64,000 nucleotides of DNA. Source: Spisula solida (lineage: Eukaryota > Mollusca > Bivalvia > Venerida > Mactridae). Location: assembly GCA_947247005.1 (NCBI GenBank), contig OX365950.1, forward strand, positions 14,148,720-14,212,719, written 5' to 3'. Positions 52,279 to 64,000 of this stretch are shown piece after piece; position 1 is the stretch's first letter; every line of letters begins with the position of its first letter. Under the pieces are notes generated by a model that ran no database searches, had not been told where the DNA came from, and was given only the letters and a program-made list of their open reading frames with translations. The position numbers and the translations under genes are program-made.

Positions 52279-53301
52279 AGGTGGGTTCACACTATGAACG
52301 TTTGTACTAGCGTTGCATGGTTAGCGTTTCAAAAAGTCGAAAAAATGAGCCCAAATTTATTCCAAACGTCGAGAAAGTTTTTGCATGTTAAGAATATCAA
52401 CGAATCCAACGTTCGCCAGCGTTCACCATCGAATATCGATTTTTCTTAACTTTAAGCTGAGTTCTCATTGGCGTTTGGGCAGACGTTTAGAGAAACGTTC
52501 ATCTCCGATAGTTAAAGTTGAGAAAAGTTGATGTTTGCTGGTTAACGCAGACGAACGTCGTGTTCACTGAAAATTTTTGAAATGCAACAAATTTGTCAAC
52601 GTTGATGTACATTGTAGTCCATTTGTAAACGTTCTTTAACGCAGAACAAAGTTGTACTAAGTGTGCTTAAGTTAATCTCCGTTGGCAAATATCTGCTGAA
52701 ATGCTGGTGGCGTTGGTGAATTTAACCAAACGTTTATGTAAATGAGGCTAACGGATGCCTACGGGTATCCGACGCAACAAATGCGATAGTAACACTAGGG
52801 CTAGCAAAAACGAACTTTCCCCAGCATAACCGAACGTTTGTCTAACGTAGATCAACGGCTCAGACGCAAGGAACGCAGTAGTAACCAAGGGGTTAGCGAA
52901 AACGACCTTTTCACAACGTTACAAGAACTAAGATTATTTTTCAACGACGGATCCTGACGATAGTTTGTCTTAAATCGAACTGCGTTAGGGACCCGCAACA
53001 CATACGCTAACCTGCGTTGGCAAAGTTCACATGCGCTGGCGGAAGATACTAGTAATAGAAAATACTAGTCACTTCAAGCGTTGTTAAGCGCGAGTACCCG
53101 TTGTCAAACGAAATCGAGCGCTAGGAAACGTTCGCAAACGTTTACGTTCGTCAGATACACAGCGCTCGTAGTATAGTGTGTGAACTAAACATTATTCCTC
53201 GCGAACGTAATTTCACCCACGTTTGGGCTTATTGTTTCTCATTGCTTTTGAAATGCTGACCAACGCTGACCAGTACAACCGTTCATAGTGTGAACCCATC
53301 T
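52279..53301. mobile_element. Element A, copy 2, uninterrupted
   Basis: Same inverted ends and TTA flanks (52276-52278, 53302-53304) as in copy 1. 1023 bp, with an empty site for element B at 52487-52489. Confidence 0.78.
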
Positions 53302-53514
53302 TTAGTAACTTTTACTAGCGGAGTTGAACGTTTGTCCAAACGTCAGTAAACGTCGGTCTTATCGTCGTAGTGTGAACCCAGCTTTACTGAATGAGATAGC
53401 AGTACCGCATTAAACGTAACTTGCATACTTCATCGGGACTAGAAAGACTGCTAACATGACCGTTTCAACGAATCAGAATGCACACAGTTATAACAATTAC
53501 GCGGTAAATAAGGA

Positions 53515-53520
53515 TTTATT
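53515..53520 (-). promoter_or_regulatory. Polyadenylation signal AATAAA, Kazal copy 2
   Basis: AATAAA on the minus strand 40 bases beyond the TAA at 53560-53562, conserved between copies. Confidence 0.6.
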
Positions 53521-53559
53521 TTACAAATTAGTAAAATATTGCATGTAGGTATTATATTA

Positions 53560-53632
53560 TTAAGAAAAACAGTTCGAAACATTTACTGGAACCAGTGTGG
53601 GGTCAGTACATACAGTCTTCGTCAGTTCACAC
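53560..53632 (-). CDS. Kazal copy 2 exon 4
   Basis: CELTKTVCTDPTLVPVNVSN then CFS and TAA. Enters in phase 2 after 'ttttcag' to complete Kazal 2. Confidence 0.9.
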
Positions 53633-56600
53633 CTGAAAACAATAATAAAAAATTCTGAAAAAACTTATATACGCAGTAGTAAATTTCGAAATTTGCACAA
53701 TATAGTATTCTGAAAACGATTATTCCGGATTGCATTTTTCAGTAGTTCACAGAAAAGGCACGACATGTGAACTCTATCGACCACCGGCTGTCTAAATGCA
53801 CGAATTTAGCACATTTTCAAAACATCCATAATTATGTAAACAGGTAAATACGTTGGTCGTTGAAGATGTTTTTCAGATAAAACTACATGTATACAATGTA
53901 ATACAATATAAACGGGAGGGAATTACTGATTTGCCGGAATTAAACAGCGAAATAAATCGAACACACGGTTCGCTTAAACGGCGTATTTGAGTTCGTTTCT
54001 AGTTTCTAGTGAGTAAAACAAGCTAGATAAGTAAATAGTAAACTATAGTGATAACCTACATGTTTGGATAAAATTGTCCATTAGAACCACAGGTTAGATC
54101 GTATGAACCTGTACAGTCAATCTGGTCCCGATGGATACAGAACACGGAACCTAAGATGTTAATCAATGAGTCGGTTGTTGAAGCTGCTGAGCTGACGGTT
54201 TGTGTAGTAATTGCGGCTGTTGACGCTGACGCTGATGATGGAGCATTTGTGACTGAGCTCGCAGTGATTGATTGTGTTGTCGACGTAACCGAGTCTGCAG
54301 TGGTTGCTGTGGGATTATTGATTGCAGCCGAAGTAACGATATTCGCAGTTGGTTTAGTGGTTGCTGTAGCGATGATAGCAAATAACGTAGTTGGCTGTGT
54401 TGAAGATGTAGTAGTTGGCTGTGTTGAAGGAGTTGTAGGTGATTGTGTTGAAGTTGTCGTGGGTGGTTGTATCGTTGTTGTAAAACAGGGTCCAGTGTTA
54501 CGTATGTTCAAATAGTATGTGGAATGATGACTAAGTATATAGCTGCATCTGGTCTGCACGAACAGGCAACTGTAAATCCAAAGTATATTATACAGTTCAA
54601 TATACAAATATACACAAACGTACATTAAATACTTCGTAATTTACGTAGATAACAACACAATACCACCAATGCCAAATTGAAAGTTAGAATTGGGTTAGTG
54701 TTGCGTGCCGTGTCCAGCATGAATACTCTATTTTAATCAAGGTTAGTTCGATGAGTCGGTCTAAAACCCATTGAAAAGGAAATTAATATAAAACTGCATA
54801 AAAAGTGATAGATTCGGCCAATGTATCTTATGAATTATTTCGTTTTTTCGGTCGTGTACATAACTCACAATGCGTCATGTAGTACTTAGAAGTATGTATA
54901 ATAAATCAGTCTAAACATTTGGAGAAACATATGTAGCAGTAGTGGAAATGCTGACAGTTTCTGGAACTACTTAAATCCGGTTTCACATTGTTTAGCCTAA
55001 AGGCGTTCCGTTTGCATTAAGAAATAGGTAATGTTAACTTTGAGAGACAAAGCCTACCAAAAACACACAAGGTGCATAGGAAGCGGTTGCTATGAATGCT
55101 TGAAGATGGTGTCTTCAAGAAAACATTTTGCTTAATCTAAAATAAAAATCCAAATGGAGCGAAATGATATAGAAATTTTGTTGACAAATTGAACATTATT
55201 GCTGTTCTTTTTGCAAAGTCCCTTCAAGAAGTCCTTTTGTGCGTTGTTGCAAACGTCGTGACGAGTATGCCTTAAATACAGCATTTCATCGATTCTAGAC
55301 ATAACTGTTCAAAATGGTAACACGCCGGTTTTATTTTTTAAGCGTACATCGAAATAGTACAGCAGTATTTTGAGGAGGCTTCTACTGTTATAAACAACTA
55401 ACTGCTCGTTTATCTCAATCGGAGTACTCTCCCAAAATTGGTCACCATAGTAACGTAGTAAATGATTTCAATATACATGCAAATGATGAGAACATTTAAA
55501 GTGAATATGTATATACAATTTATTACTACTTGTACGTATAAGAGTAAAATACTTTGAATTACAGCAAACTACATGGCATTGCCATTTTTGTCTTTTAGAG
55601 TTTATTTCAAAACCTCGTTACATATAGCGATTAAATGTTGTAAAAAAGAGCAGGTTTTCCAGGAGACAGGCTCATATCTATTCATTGTCTTGTATATTAA
55701 AATGAAACCCTTAAGTAGTCTTCTGTTTTCCGCGAGTAACCTACTGTTATTCATATCACTGCTTTGTTCGCCCAATGTTCGCTGCTAAACGATGTTTCAA
55801 AGCTGTTTCTAAGCTCTAAGCAATTTATATAAATGGACGGAATTTTGCAGGATATAACATAAAGCATGATGATGTGCTACTCAAGTTCTGATAAGAGTAA
55901 AAAAAATAATCATGTCAGTGCCACACTAACTGAACAATGTCGTATTTTTTCTGGTAACTGATAAGCCCTATAGACAGGGACCAAAGTAACAAGAATAAAA
56001 TGGAAATCTTGGTTGCCCCTCTCCCCCCCCAAAAACGGATCGCATTCTGTTAAAACAGAGGTTTGAAAGTGGCACAGACATTTTAGTGAGATTGGGCTTG
56101 TCAGCATTTAGACATTAAATGTTTGAAGCAATCTTAATTCGTATACAATACAATCACATAATGATTTATACCATCATTCTGTCTTAATCACTTTGCAAAC
56201 TATTCATCAGGGATACTTATTGATCCTTATCAAATATTTGGTAATATAGTAAGCAGATATACTGACTGGGTATTGTATGTGTTCCCGTCCGTGCCGCAGA
56301 TTTGCTCATCATTTGTAAGAACATGGTCCAAGCAGTTAACATTCTCGAATGGATGACAGATATGTTCATCAAAATGCATGGCAATGTTTGCAAGAGCCCT
56401 ATTAATTTCCTCACACTGCGGATCGCAATGTGGATCTGGGCCTGGATGATGATGGGGGTCACCACCTGGTGGTGGAGGTTCGTGTTCTCCTGGTGGGTGT
56501 GGCTCTGGACCCGGGGCAAAACTACCTGACGTGGAAATTGGCAAACTATTATAAAAACATTTGGCTCTATAATGAGTACACGACAAGTTTAAGATGTTTT

Positions 56601-56852
56601 TTTAAAAGACGTTGCAAACGGACGGAAAAATACTGAATATAGTATTATAAGCTCCCACAATGTATTTCAACATATTTGTGGTTTAGACTCCAAAATTCAC
56701 AATCACTAATTGGCGCTACCACAAACCTTACGTCTCCTAAAGACTGATACGTTCCGAGTAAACTGCAAGCTGTATGTACATAATTCGAAATATAAATAGT
56801 GTAAATACATACCTTGGAATATACATAATAGTAAGAACGCCGTCGCCTTCAT
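53560..56852 (-). CDS. Secreted two-Kazal-domain protein, copy 2 (intact)
   Basis: Exons 56852-56813, 56525-56267, 54569-54060 and 53632-53560 give 293 aa. Order: signal peptide MKATAFLLLCIFQ; a Pro/His-rich segment (about 15-50, ending PHCDPQC); Kazal 1; a ~90-residue Thr/Ser-rich, mucin-like linker; Kazal 2; stop. Cysteine spacing of Kazal 1 is C-x7-C-x11-C-x10-C-x6-C-x19-C and of Kazal 2 C-x7-C-x7-C-x10-C-x6-C-x12-C, with CGTDGNTYN and CGSNGQFYPN cores. Classical Kazal inhibitors have x7, x7, x10, x2, x17, so the x6 gap is unusual. Predicted P1 residues (second after C2) are Asp and Gly, not typical trypsin or elastase determinants. Likely an extracellular protease inhibitor or Kazal-like matrix, mucus or immune protein; the target is unknown. 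Kazal domains are split by phase-2 introns at the same point. Confidence 0.9.
54060..54569 (-). CDS. Kazal copy 2 exon 3
   Basis: Begins CLFVQTRCSYILSHHSTYYL then NIRNTGPCF (cysteines 4-6 of Kazal 1). It continues with TTTIQPPTTTSTQSPTTPST-type linker and ends CIHRDQIDCTGSYDLTCGSN with GQFYPN (cysteines 1-3 of Kazal 2). 510 bp, fully open, donor gtaggt. Confidence 0.92.
56267..56525 (-). CDS. Kazal copy 2 exon 2
   Basis: SFAPGPEPHPPGEHEPPPPG, then PHHHPGPDPHCDPQC, ALANIAMHFDEHICHPFENV, NCLDHVLTNDEQICGTDG and NTYNT. It holds cysteines 1-3 of Kazal 1 and an extra CDPQC pair. Donor gtcagt, phase 2. Confidence 0.9.
56813..56852 (-). CDS. Kazal copy 2 exon 1 (signal peptide)
   Basis: ATG at 56852-56850, 13 codons plus one base, donor gtatgt. 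Chosen as start because it gives a signal peptide and joins exon 2 in phase. Confidence 0.88.
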
Positions 56853-57289
56853 AGTGTGTGTCAGTCGGTACAACAAATGACCGAACCTTGTTCAACGCAT
56901 TTGCTTATTTCGTCTGATAAAATGTAGGTTATACTATAAGTGTCTGTGTGAGAGATATGTGACCACGTATTTGTAACTTGGAGTTTGTATGATACCATAC
57001 GCATCTGTTCACTGCAGTTTACCCTTTCTGAAGCACATATTTAATATCGTACACGTATTTGATAAAATATCAACCCGGATAACAACATGGGAAGAGCACT
57101 TAGCTTGTTTCCGTACCAGAACGATTTTTGCTCGAATGCGGAACCGAACAAAAATATAATAAAATATCGGTCTGGGAAGCCAACACTTACCTGAAACAGC
57201 CGAACACAGAAACCAGAAACACCAGAGACGACAATCACACTGCACAATGCCTAACATTCAACTGAACGAGAAACTGTCACTAAACCACT

Positions 57290-57720
57290 GAAAATCCAAG
57301 TTTAAGTTGTCAAAAAGCTTGAAGTCCAAGTTTCAGCAGTCAAAAAGCTTGAAGTCCAAGTTTCAGCTGTCAAAAAGCTTGAAGTCCAAGTTCCAGCTGT
57401 CAAAAAGCTTGAAGTCCAAGTTCCAGCTGTCAAAAAGCTTGAAGTCCAAGTTTCAGCAAGTCCAAGTTCCAGCTGTCAAAAAGCTTGAAGTCCAAGTTCC
57501 AGCTGTCAAAAAGCTTGAAGTCCAAGTTTCAGAAGTCAAAAATCTTGAAATCCAATTTTGGCCGTCAAAAGGCCGAAAATCCAAGTTTCAGATGTCAAAA
57601 AGCTAAAAGTCCTAGGTTCAGATGCAAAAAATCTGAAAGTCCAAGGTTCAAATGTTAAAAAGCTTGAAGTCCAAGTTTCTGATGTCAAAATACTAAAAGT
57701 CCTAGTAATGTTCTCCACTT
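57290..57720 (+). repeat. 30-bp minisatellite, copy 2 version
   Basis: Units of 'gtcaaaaagcttgaagtcca' plus 'agttccagct' or 'agtttcagct', with one truncated unit near 57455. It lacks the 60-bp alternation of copy 1. The divergent tail (about 57541-57690) matches 48870-48990. The 99-codon frame is the repeat read through. Confidence 0.93.
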
Positions 57721-58284
57721 GCATTGGCTTAGTGTATAAGTAGTCAGATGCTGTTGGAAGATTAAGTTGAGTTGGTAAATAATTTATAACTTATACGCCG
57801 ACACGCTCACTGATTACATTCAATACGTATCTTATATTTTCGTAAAAGGACACTTTTGTGAGATGTTCGAAGTCATTTGTTCAAAGCTTCGCCTTGAACA
57901 ATTTGTTGTTTGTTTTTACATAACTGTGCTATAACCCTTCTAAGAAGACCCTTGTGATCAAAAACTAGTACTTTATCTATTACATGGTCAACCGATGGCC
58001 GTATTCGACTAATTAGAATGTCATCTGTCCAAGAGGAATTGAAATATATTCAAACGATCCAACACTAGATCTTTTAATTGAAAATATACAAATAATTAAT
58101 ATTTTGACGTTTTATGTTCTAAACAGAATCAAGAAACAGGAAGAAATACAGCAAATTGCAACCAGTAATAAGAAACATTGCACAAAACCGTATGAAAAAC
58201 AAATACCAAGCTAATGTCTTGAGAAAGATATTTTGAACAAGGCGCTAATCACGAAATTCTAAGCAAAGACGGTATCAAAAAGAT

Positions 58285-59935
58285 TATATTAAGTCGGACA
58301 GGGAAGGCAGCACTCAACTTAACCAGCCGAGCACAGAAAACATTAAAAACACACAAAGCACAATGCAAGTTTCGTTTGATCGAAGCGCAGCAGCAACAAC
58401 TTTAGTCTGATCACGAATTTTGGTAGTATCAGAACTTCACAAACCGAGTGTAGTGTTGACCTTAAGTGATCTTTAGCGTAGATTAGTGTTGTAACCTTGT
58501 ACGTATATGCCGTCCAGTATCTGGACCGGACTTTATACTCTTCAAGACTTATCTATGTTTTTCCTCGGTGATGTACTCGGGAGGCTTCGGAAGGAGGTTT
58601 TGTGAAGCTTCGGAGAGTTAATGAGAAAATTCCATTCTTGGAAAGAAATACCACAAATAAGACGTGGCTCAATTTTTATAATACAAAATGTATAACATAC
58701 CGGGTATAATATTCATCATACGCTTTACATAGTGTCGTAGTATATATTGCACATGTTTTAGCTAATTTCATTTCAAAGAAAAGTGGTATTTTGATAATAT
58801 CACATAGTTCATACATTGGCGAAGAAGGATTAGAACCAGCAGAAGCTTGTAGAGATATTCTCACTGAGTGTGCATGTATAAAGGTATCACTGTAAATGTA
58901 CATACCATTAATTATACGTAGATAAGGTCTTAACGGAGAGATTATTGTCCTTATTCACACGTTGTATTACTTGTGTTAATTAACAATAATGTCGTTAAGT
59001 ACACAACAGACACTCATATGGAAAATAATTACCGTATAACAGATTAATTTTAACATTTCTTTTCTTTGAATGTTCAAATTTCTTAAAATACTTTAAGTAT
59101 CGCGGACATATATAAGTAACCGTGCTTTCCCTGGTGTTGAGATTGTTTTGGCGTTCAACTGAGTGACAGTCACAGTGTGTGGCTATTCGGTTTATCCCTG
59201 ACTAATTGGCCAATGACCTCCGGCTTCGAGGAAAGAGACTGATAGTTTGGGTGATATAAGGTTAAAAGCAAGGTGCGCTTTCCTAGCTCTTTCCTAATAG
59301 ACTTGATTCTTTATCGTGCCCGATTTAAAGCACCGATACACGTGAGGTTACCTCTGGATTTCCAACCAGTGCATCTCTAGTTTGGTAGGAACAGTGAAAA
59401 CCGTTGCTGAAATTTCGAGTGCCCCGGTCGCGATTCGAACCAGGGATATCTGGATTGGTTTTCGAGAGCGCTAACCACTCGGCCACCTTTCCACTCTTCA
59501 ACGTTTTAAATATTACAATATAACAATACCATTTTTATATGCCTAATTCATTTTGCAATTCGAGTGAGCGTTTGTCTTTCAATGTGTTTAATACCGTTAA
59601 GCAGGGTTTGTTGGACTTTGTGCTATCTTCATGTGACATGCCTTTCAACGTTTTAATACTGTCATTTAACTTTTGAGACTAAAGGCTGCTATAACTATGT
59701 AGTTCAGCAGTTTTACTGTTGTTACTAGGTCATTCAGCGTAGGCATTCCGCCTTTTGGTTGCTGTATCTTTTCTACTGGGTCATTCAGCTAGTTATAATT
59801 TATTATACTTTTCGACAGCTTGGACTTGGGCGGATCTACGCTTGTTTAGTTGGGCATTGTGCTTTGTGTGTTTTTAATGTTTTCTGTGCTCGGCTGGTTA
59901 AGTTGAGTGCTGCCTTCCCTGTCTGACTTAATATA
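58285..59935. mobile_element. Element with ~80-bp near-perfect inverted ends
   Basis: 58285-58366 and 59854-59935 are inverted copies with about one mismatch, starting TATATTAAGTC and including 'ggcagcactcaacttaacca' and 'gccgagcacagaaaac'. A SINE (59160-59490) lies between them. There is no coding capacity for a transposase. Diverged single copies of the end sequence occur at about 33081-33140, 48459-48510, 57168-57218 and 60501-60549. Confidence 0.8.
59160..59490 (-). mobile_element. tRNA-derived SINE
   Basis: On the minus strand 'tggccgagtggttagcg' (box A, about 59475-59485) and 'ggttcgaatcgc' (box B, 59430-59441) form a Leu/Ser-tRNA-like head, followed leftwards by a ~220-bp body shared with 16786-17010. 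The tRNA-like part lacks a closed acceptor stem, so it is a SINE head and not a tRNA gene. Confidence 0.8.
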
Positions 59936-62872
59936 CTCTTTTTACAAGCATGTTTCACCTATGTGTACAAACATTGTACGCAGTGGTAAACACAAGGTTT
60001 TGGTAATTGTATTCAGCTTTTGACATTATATGAGAGACAAAAGTCAGCTTTCCGTTTTAAATCCTCGTAGCGAAGGTTACCATCAGAAATGAGGGGTCGA
60101 GAATATTTCACCTAAGTTGTAAAAGCTTTTCACAATCGACCGACATTAAATTGCACTTAGTATAAAAACGCATAATACATTCAACTGATAAGACTGCCTA
60201 CAATGTAATGCCATGACGTTCTTTACTGATTCGTGAGTCCTTGTGTCAAATATTAAGTTAAATACAAAGATGTTTTACATCTGAAGATAGTCGCATTCAT
60301 ACATTCGATAAAAAGGTAATAAATAAAAGCAAATCCGACAAGAAAGTCAGCGGTCAAAAGAAACAAAAGATACAGTGAACGTCGTATTATCTATATATGT
60401 AAAATGCGAAAAGGCAATATTGAATACAAGTACCGGAAGGCGTTCTACGGCCGCCACACAGCACAGAAAACATTGTTAACCATGCCAAAAGAAATTAGCA
60501 GATCGGACGGGAAGGCAACATTCAACAGAAATAGCAGAACACGAGCATAGGTAACTGTATGATTGATTAAGATGAAAAAAAAAATGGATCTTTTATTTAT
60601 TCGTTACAAACAAAATACATAGAGAATTGACAAAACAGTCACTGAGGTGCACATTTACGGCATCATTTATCTCTATATGGCTGTAGGTGAACGAAACACC
60701 TATGTGCATTAAATAATTTGAAAAAATGCTTAAATTCACCTTCATACGATATAATTCAAAGTTTAAAAATTGGTTTCAACTTTCGACGGCGTAAAAAGCT
60801 TTTGGGACGGCCATGGTGGGTTTTAGCGAGGCCTACCCTTTTTTAACGGTCATGTGCATTGGCTAGCGTATAAAAATCAACCAATGAAAATCGCTGTCAC
60901 AGAAAACGAGGGGTATCAAAAATGTCGTGCGCTGGGCCTGACATTTGCTTAGTTTTTGACTGATTTCCGCAAAAATTACATAACATTTTGATTCGTATTT
61001 GGCGATTACTATGGTAACTTAAATAATGCTCCACGGCGCACTTTAAAATGATAATGCACTAGGCCTTCAATATATACTTATAATTCTGTGAATCGTCATC
61101 CCATTTGAGAGATTAAACCACCGACTTAAAGAATAAGACCGTAGCATCAAGCTCATGTATATATCATGGCGCTAATTGCATGCATACTGATGTGACGTCA
61201 AAACATTTGGATTTGTGTAGCGTGACTTTAATCGAATTTTAATGACAACAGCGCACATTTCAAAACGACGTTACGCTCTGACTATCTAAACGCCTTTGCA
61301 GTTTGCTCTTTACTAAGATATGCCCTCAACACTGGGCTAAGATTAGATCATACCACTCAAGTATATAGAAATGAGGCTGTCGTTGGATTTGTCCTGTTTA
61401 AATGGTATAAGACATGTAGTGATGAAAGTGTTAAATGATACTTATCGTTAAGGTAGACCTCTTGAGCAGTTTGAAGAACAAAAATTGGTCAACTATTTCA
61501 TTAACTGTGGCAGACACATATTTATACAGAAAACGCAGTCAATTTGAGTTTTCCGGTAAGGTATAGGCCATGCCAAAACCATTATCTCGGAACTGTTTAA
61601 GGTTTCTGAGTGTTGAATCCGAGGACTTCAAAAAGATGATCAAACTCTGCGCCGGTATGACTTTCAAGTGGCGCCGGTATGTCTTTCACGTGCATTCCTT
61701 TCAAACGTAAAACATTATTGCGATGTCATAAAACGAGACAAATACATGTACAACTGAAGTTAACCAAAGACGCTGTCGAGGCTAAATCATGATTGAAACC
61801 AATACACATTTAGCCTATAGCCCCGATTGGGCGGCTTGGGATAATGCAATGCTACCTAAAATTAAGAATAAACATTGAGCGTGACCATTCTAGGGTACAG
61901 GTGCGTAATTGTCGACCGCACATCACATTATGACGGAAATTAGAGAAAGCGAGTTCGAGTCTTTAAAGATCAGTGGATCAGAACATGGTAAAAGTGTACT
62001 GAGTGTTCACGACCACAGTTCGTGAAATAATAACCATTGGACGATCGAAACGTGACAGATGCGTCGACGAGGGACCGCATGGTTATACAAATAAATCAAA
62101 TTATATACCATCATAACTCGGAGTCCTTTTTCTACATACAGTAGAAATATGAACGCAAACAAACACGTGGTCTGAGAGTTACAGGGTACTGTTTTATCAA
62201 AGGACTTACGGAAATCGTAAGCTTACGATCAAATTTAAATTCTTTATAATTTGTTTACAATTATTGAGTGTGGTAAATGGAGTTGCAATACCAATACTGA
62301 TTCAGTTAATAAACTCCTACAAACCATATCCATCACCAATTTACAGTTGTTAAAGAATTATAAAGAATTTAAATTTGAGCGTAACTTTAAGATTTTCGTA
62401 AGTGCTTTGATGAAACAGTACCCAGATGACTAAACAGGGTCACTAATGCGGACCCGGCGCACAAAATGACGTCACACTATTTTACACGGCTTTAGTGCTT
62501 CTCATACGGCTATGAAATACGCATGTATGTGCGCAAAGTTAAAGGACAATGTCTTTTTAGAAGTTGTAATAATCGGACAAAGATAAATTGGTCGGGTTAT
62601 AAATAGTACCAGAACATACTTTTACTTTTTGCACCTGAAGTAAACTAATAAGGTGTATTAAATACGACACAATCAGCAATGAGGAAATAGCTCAATAAGT
62701 AAAGTGCAAGGACCAGTCGCAACAAAGGTATGTTTTTATTATGCGCGAGTTGGAATCGAAGTTATGACTTTTCTAATAGACAATACTTTGTTTATTCTGT
62801 TTATATTTTTCATTGTTTATTTTGGACTTTTTTATTATTCATAAGTGTTGAGAAAATGCAAAACAAATATAA
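59936..62872. other. Intergenic, no gene found
   Basis: Open frames up to 60 codons (for example 62251-62433) show no domain or splice context. A short direct repeat 'gcgccggtatg.ctttca' occurs twice near 61650-61690. Nothing else is supportable. Confidence 0.45.
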
Positions 62873-63298
62873 CAAGAGATGTTTGTAAAACATGTATGCC
62901 CCCATGGAAGCCCATTAGTCAGAAATGGTAAAGGTCACTGTGACCTTGACCTTTGACCTACTGACCTCAAAATCAATAGGGGTCATCTACTGTTGATGAC
63001 CAACCTCCATGTAAAGTTTGAAGACCCTAGGTCAAAGCGTTCTTGAGTTATTGAACGGAAACCAATTAAATAGTCAGAAATGATAAAGGTCACAGTGACC
63101 TTTAATCTACTGACCCCAAAATCAATTGGGGTCATCTTCTATTGATGACCAACCTCCATGTAAAGTTTGAAGATCCTAGGTCAAAGCGTACTTGAGTTAT
63201 TGAACGGAAACCATTTTATACGACCGACAGACCGACCGACCGACCGACAGACATGTGCAAAGCAATATACCCCCTCATCAAAGATGGGGGGCATAATA
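62873..63298 (-). repeat. GACCTTGACC element, long copy with two internal units
   Basis: Starts 'caagagatgtttgtaaaaca' and 'tgcccccatggaagcccatt'. It has two units of 'agtcagaaatg.taaaggtca', 'tgacctcaaaatcaat.ggg' and 'ttgagttattgaacggaaac'. It ends 'cgaccgaccgaccgacagac' and 'ataccccctcatcaaagatg'. Confidence 0.85.
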
Positions 63299-64000
63299 AA
63301 TATAAAGACAATCAACGGATTTGAACCTGCATACAAAAATAACATATCTGATAATCATCTATAGGCTGACGTGTTATCATGGAGCCACTGGCGCTATTAG
63401 AGAAACGATTGCCCCATTATCATGTCTTCCAAATTTTACGGCTACTTAAATGTGAAGGTCACCGTTGTGCTTATTTACTGTTGCTAAATTTAGCCCGGCC
63501 AATTTATGTTTGTCTAACTATACATTGAAGGGATTAACAGATATAGTCCGGTCAGGATAAAAACCCAGTGACGCAGCAGTCGAGTCCACTATAACGATGT
63601 AAAACCAATTACAATGTATAAAGGCTTATACTGTACAAACAACTATACTTTCAATACAACGCTAAACTAACATGCTAAATTTCTCTCTACCTGTTTAGAC
63701 AATGGTTGTGATTTTTTGCGTACACATAAACTGCAACTTCACTGTCACAATATCCTATCTGGACTATAATTATAACACGCAGTATTATTGTGCATTGATC
63801 AATTTAATTACGGAAATACACACATGCATCTCGCCAAGTTGAACTGTATTTGTATACCTAAACTACACACCTGTTGTAGATCTAATAAGTCTTTATTTTA
63901 CTTAAATTGTTTGTAGACATTTCAATTTTGTGTACATTTCGTAATCAGATGTCTGTTAATAATGATTGCTCCAACGACGTTTAGACATCATCTTCCTAGA
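63299..64000. other. Intergenic to window end, nothing recognised
   Basis: AT-rich; no exon, RNA or repeat family identified. Confidence 0.4.

Larger units (their letters stand above)
49699..57700. repeat. Segmental duplication, copy 2
   Basis: Collinear copy of 38006-49190 lacking the two late insertions of copy 1. Differences are scattered substitutions and 1-20-bp indels. The terminal minisatellite has a different unit composition from copy 1. Carries the intact Kazal gene. Confidence 0.95.

Noticed and set aside
57307..57606. 99-codon Lys/Ser-rich repeat protein (SKSLKSKFQ units)
   Set aside because: Product of the 30-bp minisatellite, whose period is divisible by three.
59400..59490. 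Possible minus-strand tRNA gene
   Set aside because: Box A and box B are present, but no closed acceptor stem is seen and the sequence continues into a body shared with 16786-17010; it is a SINE.

Overview
This is a eukaryotic nuclear window, AT-rich and intron-rich. It is most likely from a bivalve mollusc: exons are small with GT/AG introns, genes are sparse, and short non-autonomous transposons, tRNA-derived SINEs and internally repeated elements (the 'GGTCAAAAACTAGGTCA' and 'CAGGTGAGCGC' type) are very dense, as in heterodont clams. The species assignment is an inference. Open frames alone mislead here, so genes were built by joining phase-compatible exons across splice sites.

Layout. 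(1) 1-20750, plus strand: the 3' part of a kinesin-family motor gene in 13 visible exons. It covers the end of the motor domain, the neck and a long coiled coil, and ends at a TAA at 20748-20750. Earlier motor exons must lie upstream of the window. (2) 20751-31893: gene-free, filled with repeats. (3) 31894-37706, minus strand: a complete seven-exon pirin gene (288 aa). An open in-frame stretch extends to 37888 and may be an extra N-terminal exon. (4) 38006-about 49190 and 49699-about 57700: an imperfect tandem segmental duplication, or two uncollapsed haplotypes. Each copy carries a four-exon minus-strand gene for a small secreted protein with two Kazal domains. The right-hand copy is intact (293 aa); the left-hand copy has an in-frame TAG in exon 3. 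(5) 57720-64000: no gene found; SINEs, an inverted-repeat element and a tandem-rich repeat.

The three genes share no obvious pathway: a microtubule motor, a nuclear/cytosolic cupin metalloprotein and an extracellular protease-inhibitor-like protein.

The most notable signals are: tandem copying of exon edges together with their splice sites at three separate exons of the kinesin; a 24-nt phase-neutral basic microexon in its coiled coil; and the segmental duplication, in which copy 2 preserves clean empty sites for two transposons present only in copy 1 (one TTAA-flanked, one TTA-flanked) while copy 1 carries the nonsense codon.
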